DNA from: Ashinkailepas kermadecensis
Taxonomy: Eukaryota > Arthropoda > Thecostraca > Neolepadidae
Assembly: GCA_034440615.1 (NCBI GenBank)
Contig: JAOTOM010003675.1
Location: 1-64,000, forward strand
Direction of reading: 5' to 3'
Length of the DNA: 64,000 bases
This document shows, one piece after another, positions 11,699 through 24,594 of this stretch. A model generated the notes under the pieces. That model made no database searches. It was not told where the DNA came from and saw only the letters and a program-made list of their open reading frames with translations. Position numbers and translations under genes: made by a program. The first letter of the stretch is position 1; every line of letters starts with the position of its first letter.

Positions 11699-12229
11699 TG
11701 TTAAGATCGAGGTGGATTCAAACTTGTCATCAGTCCTACAAGTTGACACATTGTACATACTTCTCTTTTTTGTGGTAATGCTATCGTTTACAGAAGCAAT
11801 CTTTATTTGTTTGAAGTCCAATTACCCACTGCTAGATTTAAGACATGAACAAGTCTCAGCATTTCGCAATTTTCATTGCCATGCTCTCACCAATTGATGC
11901 CAAATAGACTGCTAGCAAAACGCTGGGAGAGGAGGGGGATTCTGGATTAATTAACTACCAATAATGGTTGCTTCATATTATTCCACCGTACCTGCCACGC
12001 GCTTTTGATATTTATCGATGACCGCAAAGCAACAGTATGGATAAGAGTAAGCATGCGTAAAAAGCAGAAGGCATAGAACATTTCTGGACACGATGTGTCA
12101 TTCGGACCCATCTACCACGATTACTGCATGCACGTACCCATTAATGGATACATTCCATACCCGTTGGCGCATATTTCGACGATACGGCAAATTCCATACC
12201 AACATATGACATGACGGACCTTGGCACCA
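11699..12229. other. No recognisable feature
   Basis: Short frames only. Confidence 0.5.
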
Positions 12230-12755
12230 TATGGCAATTTGCCACCATGCACAACACAGGACGAACTGTAACACCATGCGGCGATTTGCCACCATCCAGC
12301 ACATTCGACAGGCCGTGGTACCATGCGGCAACTTGTCGCCATCCACAACACACGGCGAGCTGTAGCACCATGCGGCAACTTGTCGCCATCCACAACACAC
12401 GACGGGCCGTGGTACCGTGTGGCAATTTGTCACCATCCACAACACACGACGGGCCGTGACACTGCGTGGCAATTTGTCACCACCCACAACACACGACAGG
12501 CCGTGGTACATACCATGCGGCAATTTTTCGCCATCCACAACACACGACGAGCTGTAGCACCATGCGGCGATTTGCCACCATCCGACACATTCGACAGGCC
12601 GTGGGTGGCACCGTGTAGCAATTTGTCACAATCCACAACACACGACAGGCCTTGGCACCATGCGGCAATTTTCCGCCATCCACAACACACGACGGGCCGT
12701 GGCATCGTGTGGCAATTTGCTACCGTCCACAACACACGACGGGCCGTGGCACCAC
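12230..12755. repeat. 47-bp minisatellite, about 11 copies
   Basis: Spacing of the CACAACACACGACGGGCC block is 47 bp (for example 12344, 12391, 12438). Each unit also has CCATGCGGCAATTTG. Copies vary at the GTACC/GCACC and CGCC/CACC positions. Confidence 0.95.
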
Positions 12756-14640
12756 CACAGTCGGCTCGCATGGTTCTCGAAACAATTCAATCCTATTTGG
12801 CGGCCCGTTTACGTTTGGCGAAATTCAATTTGTGTGTGACGGACTGTGAAGGGGCGCTGGGACGGCCGGCCGGGTATGTCGGAGCGTCGGCGTCCTCTGC
12901 TGGCTCCATCACAGCCGGCGGTGGCTCGCCCCGGCCAACCCATGGCGGGAACGCTGACTTTCTGACGTTTGTCAGCAAGGGGGGGTTGTCATACGTTTCC
13001 GGGGTACTCCATTCAGCAGAGTTGCGAGTTAGAAATCGAGTCAGCCGGGAAATGCCTTGTGAATGTGGCTTGTCTCGGCAGCAAGGCGACATGGCTTTCA
13101 TGTGATGATCGCTGGCGATAACACACTACTGGTATTGTCATTGTGTTCATTGCAAAGGCTTTGACCTGGAAACGTCCATAAGTGATCGAATGTCAACGCG
13201 GCAAATGATCTGTGGGAGGATGCGAACTGAAATCCGCCGAACGACTCTTATTCGAACTCTTTTGGAACGCGAACAATTATCTCATCACCGACCTGCATGC
13301 AGTGCGGTGTCGAGCGACGTTTTATGTTCGGGTATCCGATGGTCAGGCAGCCACCACTCCGTTTGCGCGTGCGCAGGACTCCGGCACGACGGAGAGAGAG
13401 TGGTGTTTGTCCAACCCACGGCATCTCCGCTCTCAGATGTCTGACACATAGAAACTCGGCAAAAGCTCTCCTGGCCGAAGGGTATGGTGTGTGGCGTGCT
13501 GTTCTACGCTATCAGGAACGTTTGCACACCCTGCGGCCATTCGCAGTCATGACACGACCTCACCTGTCCCTCTGCCTCGATATCAATACGATGCCATCGA
13601 CTGTTCATTGAGGATTTAGGGTGCGTCAACCCAAGTGGGTCGCATTACACCAAAACGAACAGTACAATGCCATTATACTTTGCTGGGCAAACACTGGCTT
13701 GTGCATACAAGGCCGTGGTTGTCTTCGCGATTCATCTGTGGTGTCCGCATGCGCCGCGATCCTGCTATTCTCTTTTTCATACGTAGCTGGTGCCGCGATT
13801 ACCATTTCACACCACTTCAATGGTGGTAATGAATCAATGAACTTTCGTACTCACGGATGGTGTTGGAGCACCACCCAGGTCTTCATTAGCGCCACCTTGA
13901 TTTTGATAAGCAAACATTTGGTTGATGGCGATGCATGAAAAACGACTGCGAAGCACAGATGCTATTTAAAAACAAATACCTGATGTTTTCTATGGATTTT
14001 GGAACGCTGCACTTGCGACGCACTCTTCCATTCAACCAATGACGATTAAAGTTGTGAGATAGTCTCATTATGATTGCGGCCCTTGATCTCAGTCTTTGTC
14101 TTAGCTCAGACATGGTAGATTGCCAGAGGCCTGTTCTCCATGCATAGCTGAGTCTTGAGTTGTTTGGTACGCCACTGGTGCGGAAACATCAATCGCCACT
14201 GGAGTGGGGAAAGCTTTACTATGGCGCGGTTATTGTGCTCGAGGTTGCAGATGTCTGTCGATTGGATATCCCCGCACCCGTCTGAGACCCTAGCTGCTGG
14301 ACGGTTTCAACGCAGATTATATTATTATAGAAATTTGCAGTACTAACTGATCTAGCAGGAAAAGAGGTGCTCGGAGGTTTTGCGTGTCCTGGTGTGAAAA
14401 CGGGAAATTTTCTTTGAAGTGGTATTTACTGCCATAGGCGCACCTAAAGGGCCATAGGTGGCGCGACTCCCCCTTAGCGAAACATTTTTTTATGTGTATG
14501 AGTGAATAATAAAAGTCGTAAATATCACGAAAATCAATTTCCTGAAATATAAGGAGTATTTATAAATCGAAGGGTACTGGGCATCGTCAGGCCCTTATCT
14601 TAGCAAAATGTCGGCTGCAGAACTGATGGAACCCCTTAAA
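12756..14640. other. No recognisable feature (about 1.9 kb)
   Basis: Several 60-105 codon open frames on both strands (for example 13297-13611 and 13621-13938), with no domain that I recognise and no clear exon-like run. Could be intron or decayed mobile DNA. Confidence 0.45.
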
Positions 14641-15015
14641 AATACTGGGTGCTCCTATGTTATCTCCTATGCCGCCATCAATGCGTTAGCCGTCATCCTA
14701 GGTAATATCTCCTAAGCTTCATGCGTATGGAGTTATGCTAGGCAATAGCTTTCATGTCTCGGCCAATGCACCAGGCGGCATACTAGGTAATGGCTCCTAT
14801 GCTGTCTCCTATTCCTCGGTCAATTCGTCAGGCGTCATACTAGATAATAGCTCCTATTATGTCTCCTGTGTCTCGGTCACTTATTCAGGCGTTATACCAG
14901 GTAGTAGCTCCTATGTTGTCTCCTATTTCGCGGTCAATTCGTCATGCGTCATACTAGGCAATGTTTTCTATGTTGCTTCTATGCCTCAGTCAATGCGTCG
15001 CGGGTGTCATTCTAG
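14641..15015. repeat. 57-bp minisatellite, about 6 copies, diverged
   Basis: AGCTCCTAT-type blocks recur 57 bp apart (14792, 14849, 14906). Each unit has TCGGTCAATTCGTCAGGCG followed by CATACTAGGTAAT. Divergence is high at the edges. Confidence 0.85.
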
Positions 15016-15317
15016 GTCACAGGATTTCGTGTTTAGATACGATACTCCACTCGATCTGGAGGGTTTCAGTTCAAGAAAAGGCCGCCAGGGTTTCCTTGTC
15101 TCCATCCTGATCAGGCCAGTTGCCAGCTGATTCTCCCACCTTGGGGAGGGTAGGGGGCTGGACGCCAGCACGCTTAACGATTCAAGCTGTCTTGCCAGGA
15201 GGCCAATACGAGCCGATGTTCTTGCCAATCGGGCTGTCGGGACTTCTGGTTGGAATTGTATGTGTGACGCTCGGCATTGGGTTTAGTGGCTAAAGGCTGG
15301 CTACTTGACCATGCACA
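15016..15317. other. Unique spacer
   Basis: No feature recognised. Confidence 0.45.
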
Positions 15318-15622
<305 letters not shown>

Positions 15623-15649
15623 ATTTATATATTTTAGCGGTGCTTGCTT

Positions 15650-16324
15650 ATTTATGTTGAAGGCTCGTGAGGACTGAGATGAGCAGACAATCATTGTTCT
15701 GATTGGACGTCCCTGGACACAGAACTCGTGGGACAAAAACAAATTCTGGCAAGTAAGGGCTATTCCAACACATACATTGACCAAGAAACCAAACGACACA
15801 TGGACAAGCACTTCACTAAGCAGCAGACAGAGCAAAACTACGGCACGGAAACTGGCAATTACCACACAAATCAAATGATATATGCATACAAAACTAACTA
15901 GAAAAAAGAGACATCATTAGAAGACAAGTAACCCCTACAGATAACAAGAGTGACATACAACTCATCACATGCTATCAACATAGGAAAACATCAAGTCTTC
16001 TCACGAAAGAAACAGCCCGCACGGTTCACTTGACAGCCTAAAATCCACCAATGTAGTGTACCAGTTCACATGCCACCGCAAAGGTTGTACAATGTACACT
16101 TTGCCCGGCACACTACATTGGTGTAACACAGGCGACTCAGTGGACCCTTGACTGTACACTTGCGCGACGGAACACCACACCAGCACATTCTCCAACAACA
16201 CGACAAAAAGTGACTATAAAATTATTGCCTGACAATACCTGCGACATGTACTGACATCCGACGGCTTCAGATTGCGCTGTCTACTCAGAAACACGCCCCG
16301 GAAATGAACAAACAGATGAAATAG
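15650..16324 (+). pseudogene. Penelope-like retroelement remnant with GIY-YIG endonuclease domain
   Basis: Reading across at least three frame breaks gives the C-terminal half of a Penelope-like polyprotein. From about 15,770 one frame has YIDQETKRHMDKH. After a break near 15,905 comes RRQVTPTDNKSDIQL. Near 16,040 there is STNVVYQFTCHRKGC, a cysteine-containing segment typical of the region before GIY-YIG. In a shifted frame AHYIGVTQAT holds the YIG motif. Then comes LTVHLRDGTPHQHILQQHD, and the tail DIRRLQIALSTQ...MNKQMK ends at TAG 16,322-16,324. Known members pair a reverse transcriptase with this endonuclease. The reverse transcriptase part is absent because the remnant starts just after the CA/TA tract. 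It is dead. Family assignment rests on motif order and is confident. Confidence 0.85.
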
Positions 16325-16504
16325 TGTGCTATATTGGAGCTGATTGTACAGTAGCTTGCCTGTCCGTCGCATTATATTTTCCCGACAACCGTGACGACAT
16401 TAATTGAGACACAGCGCAATATAAAGCATTGTACGACTGCTATATGCTATGAGTTCCGCGCACTGCAACTGTCATATGTGATTAGTGAATGTTCTTTTTT
16501 TGTT
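16325..16504. other. No recognisable feature
   Basis: Possibly 3' untranslated sequence of the Penelope-like element, but no end could be defined. Confidence 0.3.
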
Positions 16505-16600
16505 ATGCGATTTGTGTATGTGTGTGTATGCGTGTGCGTGTGTGCGTGCGTGCGTGCGTGCGTGCAAGCCTGCGTGCATGTGTGTGTGTGTGAATATGAG
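16505..16600. repeat. Imperfect (GT)n / (GTGC)n microsatellite
   Basis: GTGTGTATGC runs followed by repeated GTGC tetranucleotides. Confidence 0.9.
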
Positions 16601-16949
16601 GCATCAGTAGAGTAACTGTATTCCAGCTTTCAATACCTCCTCCAATGTCAATAAAATTGAGTATACTTCCTGGGCTCTGATTTGTACTTTGGAATTCATA
16701 GGGTGATAGGTCATATAGGTCGGATGGGCGAACAGGCCACAAATGTGATCTGGTAATGGAACATCAATGTCACCCTATAATTCCCAGGATTAAATGAAGT
16801 GTAATGTATGATGCAGCATATAAGGCTCCATGCACTTCGCATTATCACATGTTTGGGATAGGTGGGTGGGGAAGGGGGAGGGCGTTTTAGGTCGTTTTTT
16901 TTCATTCAACGTCATGGGCGTACTGCTAAGGTTAACGAATTTTGGGAGC
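16601..16949. other. Unique spacer
   Basis: No feature recognised, apart from a G-rich patch at 16,860-16,885. Confidence 0.45.
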
Positions 16950-19362
16950 GGTACGCCCTCTCCACGTCCCCCACTGTGGCGACACACATGCCCCCCCCAC
17001 GTCCCCCACTGTCGTGATGCCTATGCCCTTCTCACGTCCCCCACTGTGGCGACACCCATGCCCTCCCCACGTTCCCAACTGTGGGGACACCCATGCCCTC
17101 TCCACGTCCCCCACTGTGGCGACACCCATGCCCTCTCCACGTCCCCCACTGTGGTGACACCCATGCCCTCTCCACGTCCCACACCGTGGCGACACCCATG
17201 CCCTCCCCACGTCCCACACTGTGGTGACGCCTATGCCCTCCCCACGTCCCCCACTGTGGCGACACCCATGCCCTCTCCACGTCCCCCACTGTGGCGACAC
17301 CCATGCCCTCCCCACGTCCCCCACTGTGGCGACACCCATGCCCTCTCCACGTTCCCAACTGTGGCGACACCCATGCCCTCCCCACGTCCCCACTGTGGGG
17401 ACACCCATGCCCTCCCCACGTCCCCCACTGTGGCGACACCCATGCCCTCTCCACGTCCCCCACTGTGGTGACACCCATGCCCTCTCCACGTCCCCCACTG
17501 TGGCGACACCCATGCCCTCCCCACGTCCCCCACTGTGGCGACACCCATGCCCTCCCCACGTCCCCCACTGTGGCGACACACATGCCCTCTCCACGTCCCC
17601 CACTGTGGTGACGCCTATGCCCTCCCCACGTCCCACACAGTGGCGACACCTATGCCCTCCCCACGTCCCCCACTGTGGCGACACACATGCCCTCCCCACG
17701 TCCCCACTGTGGCGACACCCATGCCCTCTCCACGTCCCCACTGTGGTGACACCCATGCCCTCCCCACGTCCCCCACTGTGGCGACACCCATGCCCTCCCC
17801 ACGTCCCCCACTGTGGTGACGCCTATGCCCTCCCCACGTCCCCCACTGTGGCGACACCCATGCCCTCTCCACGTCCCCCACTGTGGCGACACACATGCCC
17901 TCCCCACGTCCCCCACTGTGGCGACACCCATGCCCTCTCCACGTCCCCCACTGTGGCGACACCCATGTCCTCCCACGTCCCACACCGTGGTGACGCCCAT
18001 GCCCTCCCCACGTCCCCCACTGTGGCGACACCCATGCCCTCCCCACGTCCCCCACTGTGGCGACACCCATGCCCTCCCCACGTTCCCAACTGTGGCGACA
18101 CCCATGCCCTCCCCACGTCCCCCACTGTGGCGACACCCATGCCCTCCCCACGTCCCCCACTGTGGCGACACCCATGCCCTCCCCACGTCCCCCACTGTGG
18201 CGACACCCATGCCCTCCCCACGTCCCACACCGTGGCGACACCCATGCCCTCCCACGTCCCACACTGTGGTGACGCCTATGCCCTCCCCACGTCCCCCACT
18301 GTGGCGACACCCATGCCCTCTCCACGTCCCCCACTGTGGCGACACCCATGCCCTCCCCACGTCCCCCACTGTGGCGACACCCATGCCCTCTCCACGTCCC
18401 CCACTGTGGCGACACCCATGTCCTCCCCACGTCCCCCACTGTGGTGACACCCATGCCCTCCCCACGTCCCCCACTGTGGCGACACCCATGCCCTCCCCAC
18501 GTCCCCCACTGTGGCGACACCCATGCCCTCCCCACGTCCCCCACTGTGGTGACGCCCATGCCCTTCTCACGTCCCACACTGTGGTGACACATGCCCTCTC
18601 CACGTCCCCCACTGTGGCGACACCCATGCCCTCCCCACGTCCCACACAGTGGTGACGCCTATGCCCTTCTCACGTCCCCCACTGTGGCGACACATGCCCT
18701 CTCCACGTCCCCCACTGTGGGGACACCCATGCCCTCTCCACGTCCCCCACTGTGGTGACACCCATGCCCTCCCCACGTCCCCCACTGTGGCGACGCCCAT
18801 GCCCTCTCCACGTCCCCCACTGTGGCGACACCCATGCCCTCTCCACGTCCCCCACTGTGGGGACACCTATGCCCTTCTCACGTCCCCCACTGTGGTGACG
18901 CCCATGCCCTCCCCACGTCCCACACCGTGGCGACACCCATGCCCTCCCCACGTCCCACACCGTGGCGACACACATGCCCTCCCCACGTCCCACACCGTGG
19001 CGACACCCATGCCCTCCCCACGTCCCACACCGTGGCGACACCCCATGCCCTCCCCACGTCCCCCACTGTGGCGCACACATGCCCTCTCCACGTTCCCAAC
19101 TGTGGGGACACCCATGCCCTCTCCACGTCCCAAACTGTGGCGACACCCATGCCCTCCCCACGTTCCCAACTGTGGCGACACACATGCCCTCCCCACGTTC
19201 CAAACTGTGGCGACACACATGCCCTCCCCACGTTCCAAACTGTGGCGACGCCTATGCCCTCCCCACGTTCCAAACTGTGGCGACGCCTATGCCCTCCCCA
19301 CGTCCCACACAATGGTGACACCTATGCCCTCTCCACGTCCTCCACTGTGGCGATGCCTGTGC
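16950..19362. repeat. 35-bp minisatellite, about 69 copies
   Basis: A 2.4-kb array of a 35-bp unit (core CCCTCCCCACGTCCCCCACT followed by GTGGCGACACCCATG). Variants include CTCTCC/CTCCCC, TGGTGACGCC, and GTTCCAAAC near the right edge, where copies are most diverged. Because 35 is not a multiple of three, every forward frame cycles through the same 35-residue peptide. The long frames on both strands are artefacts. Confidence 0.97.
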
Positions 19363-19619
19363 ACAAGCAGCTTAATGCAAATTAATTTGCCATGATCAGA
19401 TCAATGCATGATCTCATGACCTTTCATTGATGTTCTGGCCCCTCAAGGTGTCTAATTAGAATGCATAGTTTATTCTTACTGACACCTACCCAATCAAATA
19501 CAAAACTAGCGCCGAAAGCATTAAATTCCCAGTTCGGACTCTATAAAGAGTTTAGAGATCAAATGTCACAACTGATCTGACACCAAATAGGAGATTTTGA
19601 ATGAGATCAGGAGCATGCT
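19363..19619. other. Unique spacer
   Basis: AT-rich, no feature recognised. Confidence 0.45.
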
Positions 19620-19880
19620 CGATATCGGAATTATTCAAAATCGTAGATGGGATTTAGAGTGACTATGTCACGATAAATCTCTATCGGAGATTTAATACAT
19701 GGCGGTCGGTTCTCTAAAGTTGTCGAGAAATGTTTGTCTGTCTGTCTGTGTGGCTGTGTGTCTGTGTGTCTGTGTATGTGCCGCTTCGACTCATGCTGTG
19801 CGAAAACGGCCGGGCGGATTTCGCTCAAATTTCACACGTGATCGCCGGTACGGGGGACAGATTATGGCGGTGGTAGTGAT
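19620..19880 (+). repeat. Dispersed repeat family, copy A
   Basis: Shared in opposite orientation with 46,030-46,262: AAAATCGTAGAT, GACTATGTCACGA, ATCTCTATCGGAGAT (GATAGAGATTTCTC in the other copy), ATACATGGCGGTCG, a TGTCTGTCTGTCTG tract and GTGCCGCTTCG. The TCTG tract encodes Cys-Leu-Ser-Val runs by chance. Element type unknown. Confidence 0.7.
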
Positions 19881-20448
19881 AACGCTGCAAGAATTCGGAA
19901 GCTCCTTGTCACCTACTGCAGCCCCACACCTCATGGTGCTCCCTGCCACATCAGTCAATATCAATTATGTGGTTAAAGTTGATGGAGCTGGATGAACAGA
20001 TGTGGATGCGCCTTCAACTTCATCAAAGTTAAAGACAGTTAATGTGGTGACCGTCACGTGTTGCCATAGGGTTATGATGGAGTTCAGTATTGAACTCATG
20101 CAGTGCGGAACTCCGAAGCCCTGAAACCATCAGTCTATCTATCTCGGCCTAAAACCCGAAAAACTCGGAAAATGTAAAAGATCATCCGAGGTTCAGCTAG
20201 GCCCCGAATCCTTTAATCCACCTTTAATCACTTTGGAAAGCAAACCTATGTATGCACATTAGCTCAGCTGATAAGTTTCAGCAAGCGAGAAATATTCCCA
20301 AACTTTATTGTGTTCAATATTGGAGTAGGTTTCCTGCAACAACCTAGTATGATGATTATAATTCTTATTCAGGGATCTGAACAAAGTCCTTCGTTGTCAG
20401 CGCTACGTATTCCCCAGGTATTAAACGTTAGAACATTTAATTTAGAGG
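19881..20448. other. No recognisable feature
   Basis: Nothing identified. Confidence 0.45.
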
Positions 20449-21280
20449 TAATACCGCCATACCGTTCCCCCGTTCCGGTAAGATCCTCGCACCCCGTCAC
20501 GGGGGAGGGATGGGGGCTCATTATATTACCATCTAATCTCCAAACTAAGCGTCACACGAAACCGGAAGATTTGTCATCGGAAAGCGCTCTACGAATATGA
20601 CCAGAAACCAGCATTTTATCATCTCAAAGTGTGACGTCAACAGGGGGTATTTGTGGTCACGATTGACGTCAAGTTGGATACTCTGGGTAGTTTATTTGGT
20701 ATATTTTAAAAACAAAACTTGCTTGGAATCAGAAAAGGACGACGAAATGGACCGTGGTCCCAACATTTTCGCGCATTCAAAAATACAGCTTATATTTCCA
20801 AAATGTTGAGTTTTCGACTTTATTTACTTTGTTTGTGTCTAATTGATAGAACACACCGATAAACTGTGTTTTAAGTAAGATAAGCCCCATAGAAATTCCT
20901 TAACTTAGCAAGAATCTTCGATATTTATCCCCAATAGCAAATATGCAAAACAAGTAAGTCATCAAAAACGCAAGATTCCAAAAATTCCTCTAAGACACTT
21001 TGTTGCGTCTCTAAAAGTAAGCAATCGCTGAAAGTTTCATTTAAACAGCTTCACCCGTTAAAGCGTGACGACTGGTTGAACATTTTTGAAGGTGACCTAA
21101 TTTGACCTTAATTAACTCGAGACCGTGAACTACCTGTTCTTAACATTTTCACCAAGCATGTCAAATTTATGTAGGAACAGGTATGCCAATATTCGGCCCG
21201 CCGTTGCACGCAGTTTTTTTACTATCCGCGGAAAACCTAATGGGGGGTGTAAAAAGATCCCCCGATACTGCGAGGGTTAA
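20449..21280. mobile_element. TTAA-flanked non-autonomous DNA element, copy 3
   Basis: The right end carries TTAA (21,277-21,280), reading inward CCCTCGCAGTATCGGGGGAT. The left end near 20,449 (TAATACCGCC) is mutated from TTAA and is followed by GTTCCGGTAAGATCCTCGCA. It aligns along most of its length with 2085-2710 and has an extra block at about 21,000-21,230 that includes GGTGACCT motifs. No coding capacity. Boundaries at the left are approximate. Confidence 0.65.
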
Positions 21281-21912
21281 GATGCAAACCCAAAGATGTT
21301 TTAAAACGTACTTCGCCTAAATATGTATGTAGGGCACCAGATGTTCTCACCCTCGGTTGCCTAGTTCTCTCACCCTCTAATGCCTAGTTACAAAGTGTGT
21401 CCTATACTAGCTGTCTTAACTCCTAACCTCCAAACCGTAGTCCTATCCCATCTCATTAGAATGGTAGAAATATGTCTAACCGAAGCGCCAATCCCTTTGC
21501 AAGAACATATTTTCCCGAACGCGTGTGCCGGCCGCCCGCCGCAAGCCGAGTCGTCCGGGGCCAAGTGGCGCGGACGCCTCACCCGGCACCCTGCCGACCT
21601 TGCACCAAGTTGCAAACCTGGGTGGTGTCAAGTTGCAAACATGAGCGCGTCACATCTGCACTGCAACTTTCGGCTTGCTCACACTTTATCTGCACAGTAC
21701 ACACATACACTCCTGCTGGACACACACGGTCACATATATGGTGAAAACTGAGGATGTCGAGAAAATTCGTCAGGAGACTGGTAAGCATCTGACAATGCTC
21801 CAGACGGAGTTTGAAAACCGAGGACGTCAAAAATGTTCTCGGTATTCACTTCACGTCCTCGGTTCCCAGGTGTACAAACAGAAAATGGCCTCGGTATGCA
21901 CGAAGTACAAGT
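21281..21912. other. No recognisable feature
   Basis: Two overlapping frames (21,380-21,751 and 21,472-21,744) have no recognisable domain. A short duplicated AAAACYGAGGAYGTC sits at 21,743 and 21,816. Confidence 0.4.
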
Positions 21913-21986
<74 letters not shown>

Positions 21987-22004
21987 CAACGTGTCAACAC
22001 TACA
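21913..22004. repeat. (CA)n microsatellite with AACAACGTGTCAACACTA flank
   Basis: CA tract ending in AACAACGTGTCAACACTACA, the same flanking motif as at 15,318-15,375. Confidence 0.95.
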
Positions 22005-22545
22005 GGCTCGATGTACCGTGGCTCAACATATTTAGTTAGGTTCAACGGCAATGTCAAGCGCTTCTAGTTCATGAGCTATAAAGGCGAGACGTTGGTCGGT
22101 ACAAGGCCAGTTTTGCCGTATCATTAATGAGGGTGTTCTGTAGCAGCACGTAGTGCCCAGTGATGAGCCAAAAGAAGCCTTGAAATGGACGCGCGTCATG
22201 AGCCTCTTCAAAAAAACATTGAAATTAAAAATCACCTACCAGTTCTGGGAACCGGGTCTTTTGTGTAAGTTACTACGCTTTTTTCGGTTCAATGTAAGTA
22301 TCCCTGAACTGCCACCAATTATATCAAAATGACAGAAGGCTTTTGATCGGCTGCGAGGTAGTCGGGAGGAGGAACACACTGTCATTTCCTTCAGATCTCG
22401 AAGACTAACCGGCCAATTTTCGCGCGATAAAACTGAATCTTAATCATCATGTGTCCTTAAACTCAACAGCGAGCGTGCTTTTCATCCGACATGTCTATTA
22501 GTTAAAACACGGATATAGACCAATGATGAAGTTCGATATGGAATA
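22005..22545. other. No recognisable feature
   Basis: Nothing identified. Confidence 0.45.
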
Positions 22546-22880
22546 CGTAATACAAATATGGCACACTGAGTAAATACAAAACATGGTACACTAAGTACAC
22601 ACAAATGAAGCATGCTACCCTGGGTAAACACAAAACATGGTACCCTAAGTAAACGCAAAATATAGCACACTGCGTACACACAAAACATGGTACCCTAAGC
22701 AAACACAAAACATGGCACACTGAGTAAACACAAAACATGACACATTAAGTACAATCAAAGCATGCCACACTGAAGAAACACAAAACATGGTACACTGAGT
22801 AAACACAAAACATGGTACACTGAGTAAACACACAGCATGGTGCATTGAGTAAACACAAAACATAGCACGCTGAGTACACA
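22546..22880. repeat. 25-bp minisatellite, about 13 copies
   Basis: CATGGTACACTGAGTAAACA recurs every 25 bp (22,786, 22,811, 22,836). The left half is more diverged. Cys-rich minus-strand frames through it are artefacts. Confidence 0.92.
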
Positions 22881-24279
22881 TTCGTCAGGTAACAGACGGT
22901 AGGTCAGCGAAAACATCACATCACGGGAATAATTTTGCATTTTACATGTCGCTAATGACAAGCTCTGGTTGCATCCGGATTTGGTTCAGAAGCTTTGCAT
23001 TTTGAAAGTTTATTCACCTGCCAGCCTAATTTCTCATTTGAGGTACTTATGGTCTTAAACTAAGTCCATTTCCTCGTGTCATGCATATATACATCGCTTA
23101 CCCGGCTTCCTATGGTGTGCGAACTAAGCATATGGTATGAAAATGAAGGAACTGTTGGGCTTTCAACCACCTGAGACTATGATTGCCGTGCCCGATATAT
23201 GATCGTATTTACGTTTTGCACTCTCTGCACGGGTACATCGGTGGATAATTGTTTAAACCTCTAGGGTTCAACGGCACCACAGGATCCATACAACGATATG
23301 CATTAGTCTACAATTGATATCGTAAGAGCATGGACTCATATGCTGAACATGACATGGGGAAAGTGCTCCCTCAATATTGGCTTTTCCCCCATAATTTCAA
23401 CATTTAACATAGAACCATACGGAGTGTGCCCCCCAACCATTTGGGCGCGCCCATTACCATCATGCTTGTGCCCCTTCCCCAATAATTTTCAACACCCAGG
23501 TTTCTGAACATTTGTGGTTCATGTGGCATGACCTACTTGTGAATGGTAGTTTCAATGGCGGTTCATGATCATTCCTAGATTTCCACTGTTTGTGATTAAT
23601 TCGATAGGGCTGCACAAAATGTCGGGTGTACGACATATAAGCCTCTCAGCATCGAACGTGTGCGACAAATTGCGACAAATGCGACACTTGACGCCAAATT
23701 TTGGACTTTTGTCATGCTTCGGATATAATACAGCCAATTCTGACAAATTTCGAGGTGCTGGTCACGAATATGACGCCGAAAATTGTTGCTCAGCTCTAGT
23801 TTCCAAGATAGGGGGATGTCGACATGGGCTTAACATGTAACCCTATGGAAATGAATATGTCAGATTTGTCGCGACGTAGGCTACCTGGAACGACGACTTG
23901 GTGGGAAAATGTCCGCGAACACCTTCTCCATAACTGAGGCTATCTCAAAGCAGTGTACAAATTTGGTGGTGTGATATTTTTTAAAAACTATGTTTGGTTT
24001 TAGTCACCCATTTGGGTGCGTTGGTAGTAGATGTGTTGCCGCGGCGGTTGTACAGTATAAGTCTCCCGGACGGAAGCCCCATGTGAGTAGCAAAATTGAC
24101 TTCTTGTTGTGTTGTCCAAACCCGAATAGAACCATTAAAGTCTATATCTGCTAACATTTCCAAGGAAATGCATAACCTCCGGTACACATGCACTATGCAC
24201 TAGCGTACTGGTATTTGGTCCTTTAACGCATACACAGTGACACATCTACAACCAACACCAACTATAGGTGATTCCTATT
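22881..24279. other. No recognisable gene (about 1.4 kb)
   Basis: Contains C-rich patches near 23,370-23,500 that vaguely resemble the G/C-rich ends of the element at 38,859, and a short ACAAATTGCGACAAATGCGA repeat near 23,660. No gene recognised. Confidence 0.4.
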
Positions 24280-24500
24280 TGCCTACCGCGTGCACCCAAT
24301 TCCTAGATCATCATTTACTACCGCCAAGCAATAGTCTGCCAGCATCGACAAGCTCCATTTGCCCCGGTATCGCTTCTCCATGACCGATAGGTATTGATGG
24401 AAGCGTTCGCCGTGTTCATCGCTCATTGCACCGCAGTTGTCCGGGGAAAATTCGAGATGGAATGGAGAAAATGGATCTTCAGAGACGTCCGTGAGGTTAG
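24280..24500 (-). pseudogene. Remnant of a transposon-derived gene with SDEHGERFH signature
   Basis: The minus strand encodes FSPDNCGAMSDEHGERFHQ followed closely by LSVMEKRYRGKWSLSMLADYC (the latter at about 24,330-24,395). From memory this closely resembles the C-terminus of an uncharacterised multi-copy protein family common in arthropod genomes. Just upstream, in another frame, is SLKIHFLHS, which in intact members directly precedes the D-N-x-G segment, so a one-base frameshift lies near 24,450. Only the tail is present. The function of the family is unknown to me. High confidence that it is a decayed copy of that family, low confidence in any function. Confidence 0.75.
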
Positions 24501-24594
24501 CGACGTACTCGGATTCAAATGCAAGCTTCGATTCCTACGAAAACCTGGTTCCAGGTTTATCTCGCCGAGTCATTTACGAATCCGATGTCCCTTT

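Noticed and set aside
16830..19395. Long His/Pro-rich or Gly/Arg-rich frames on both strands, some with zinc-finger-like Cys-His patterns
   Set aside because: The HCGDTHAL/CRHSGG patterns come from the 35-bp unit in rotating frames. No zinc-finger spacing is maintained.
23340..23510. Another copy of the G/C-run element end
   Set aside because: C-rich patches are present, but I could not align the inverted end or the ordered blocks, so the match is too weak.
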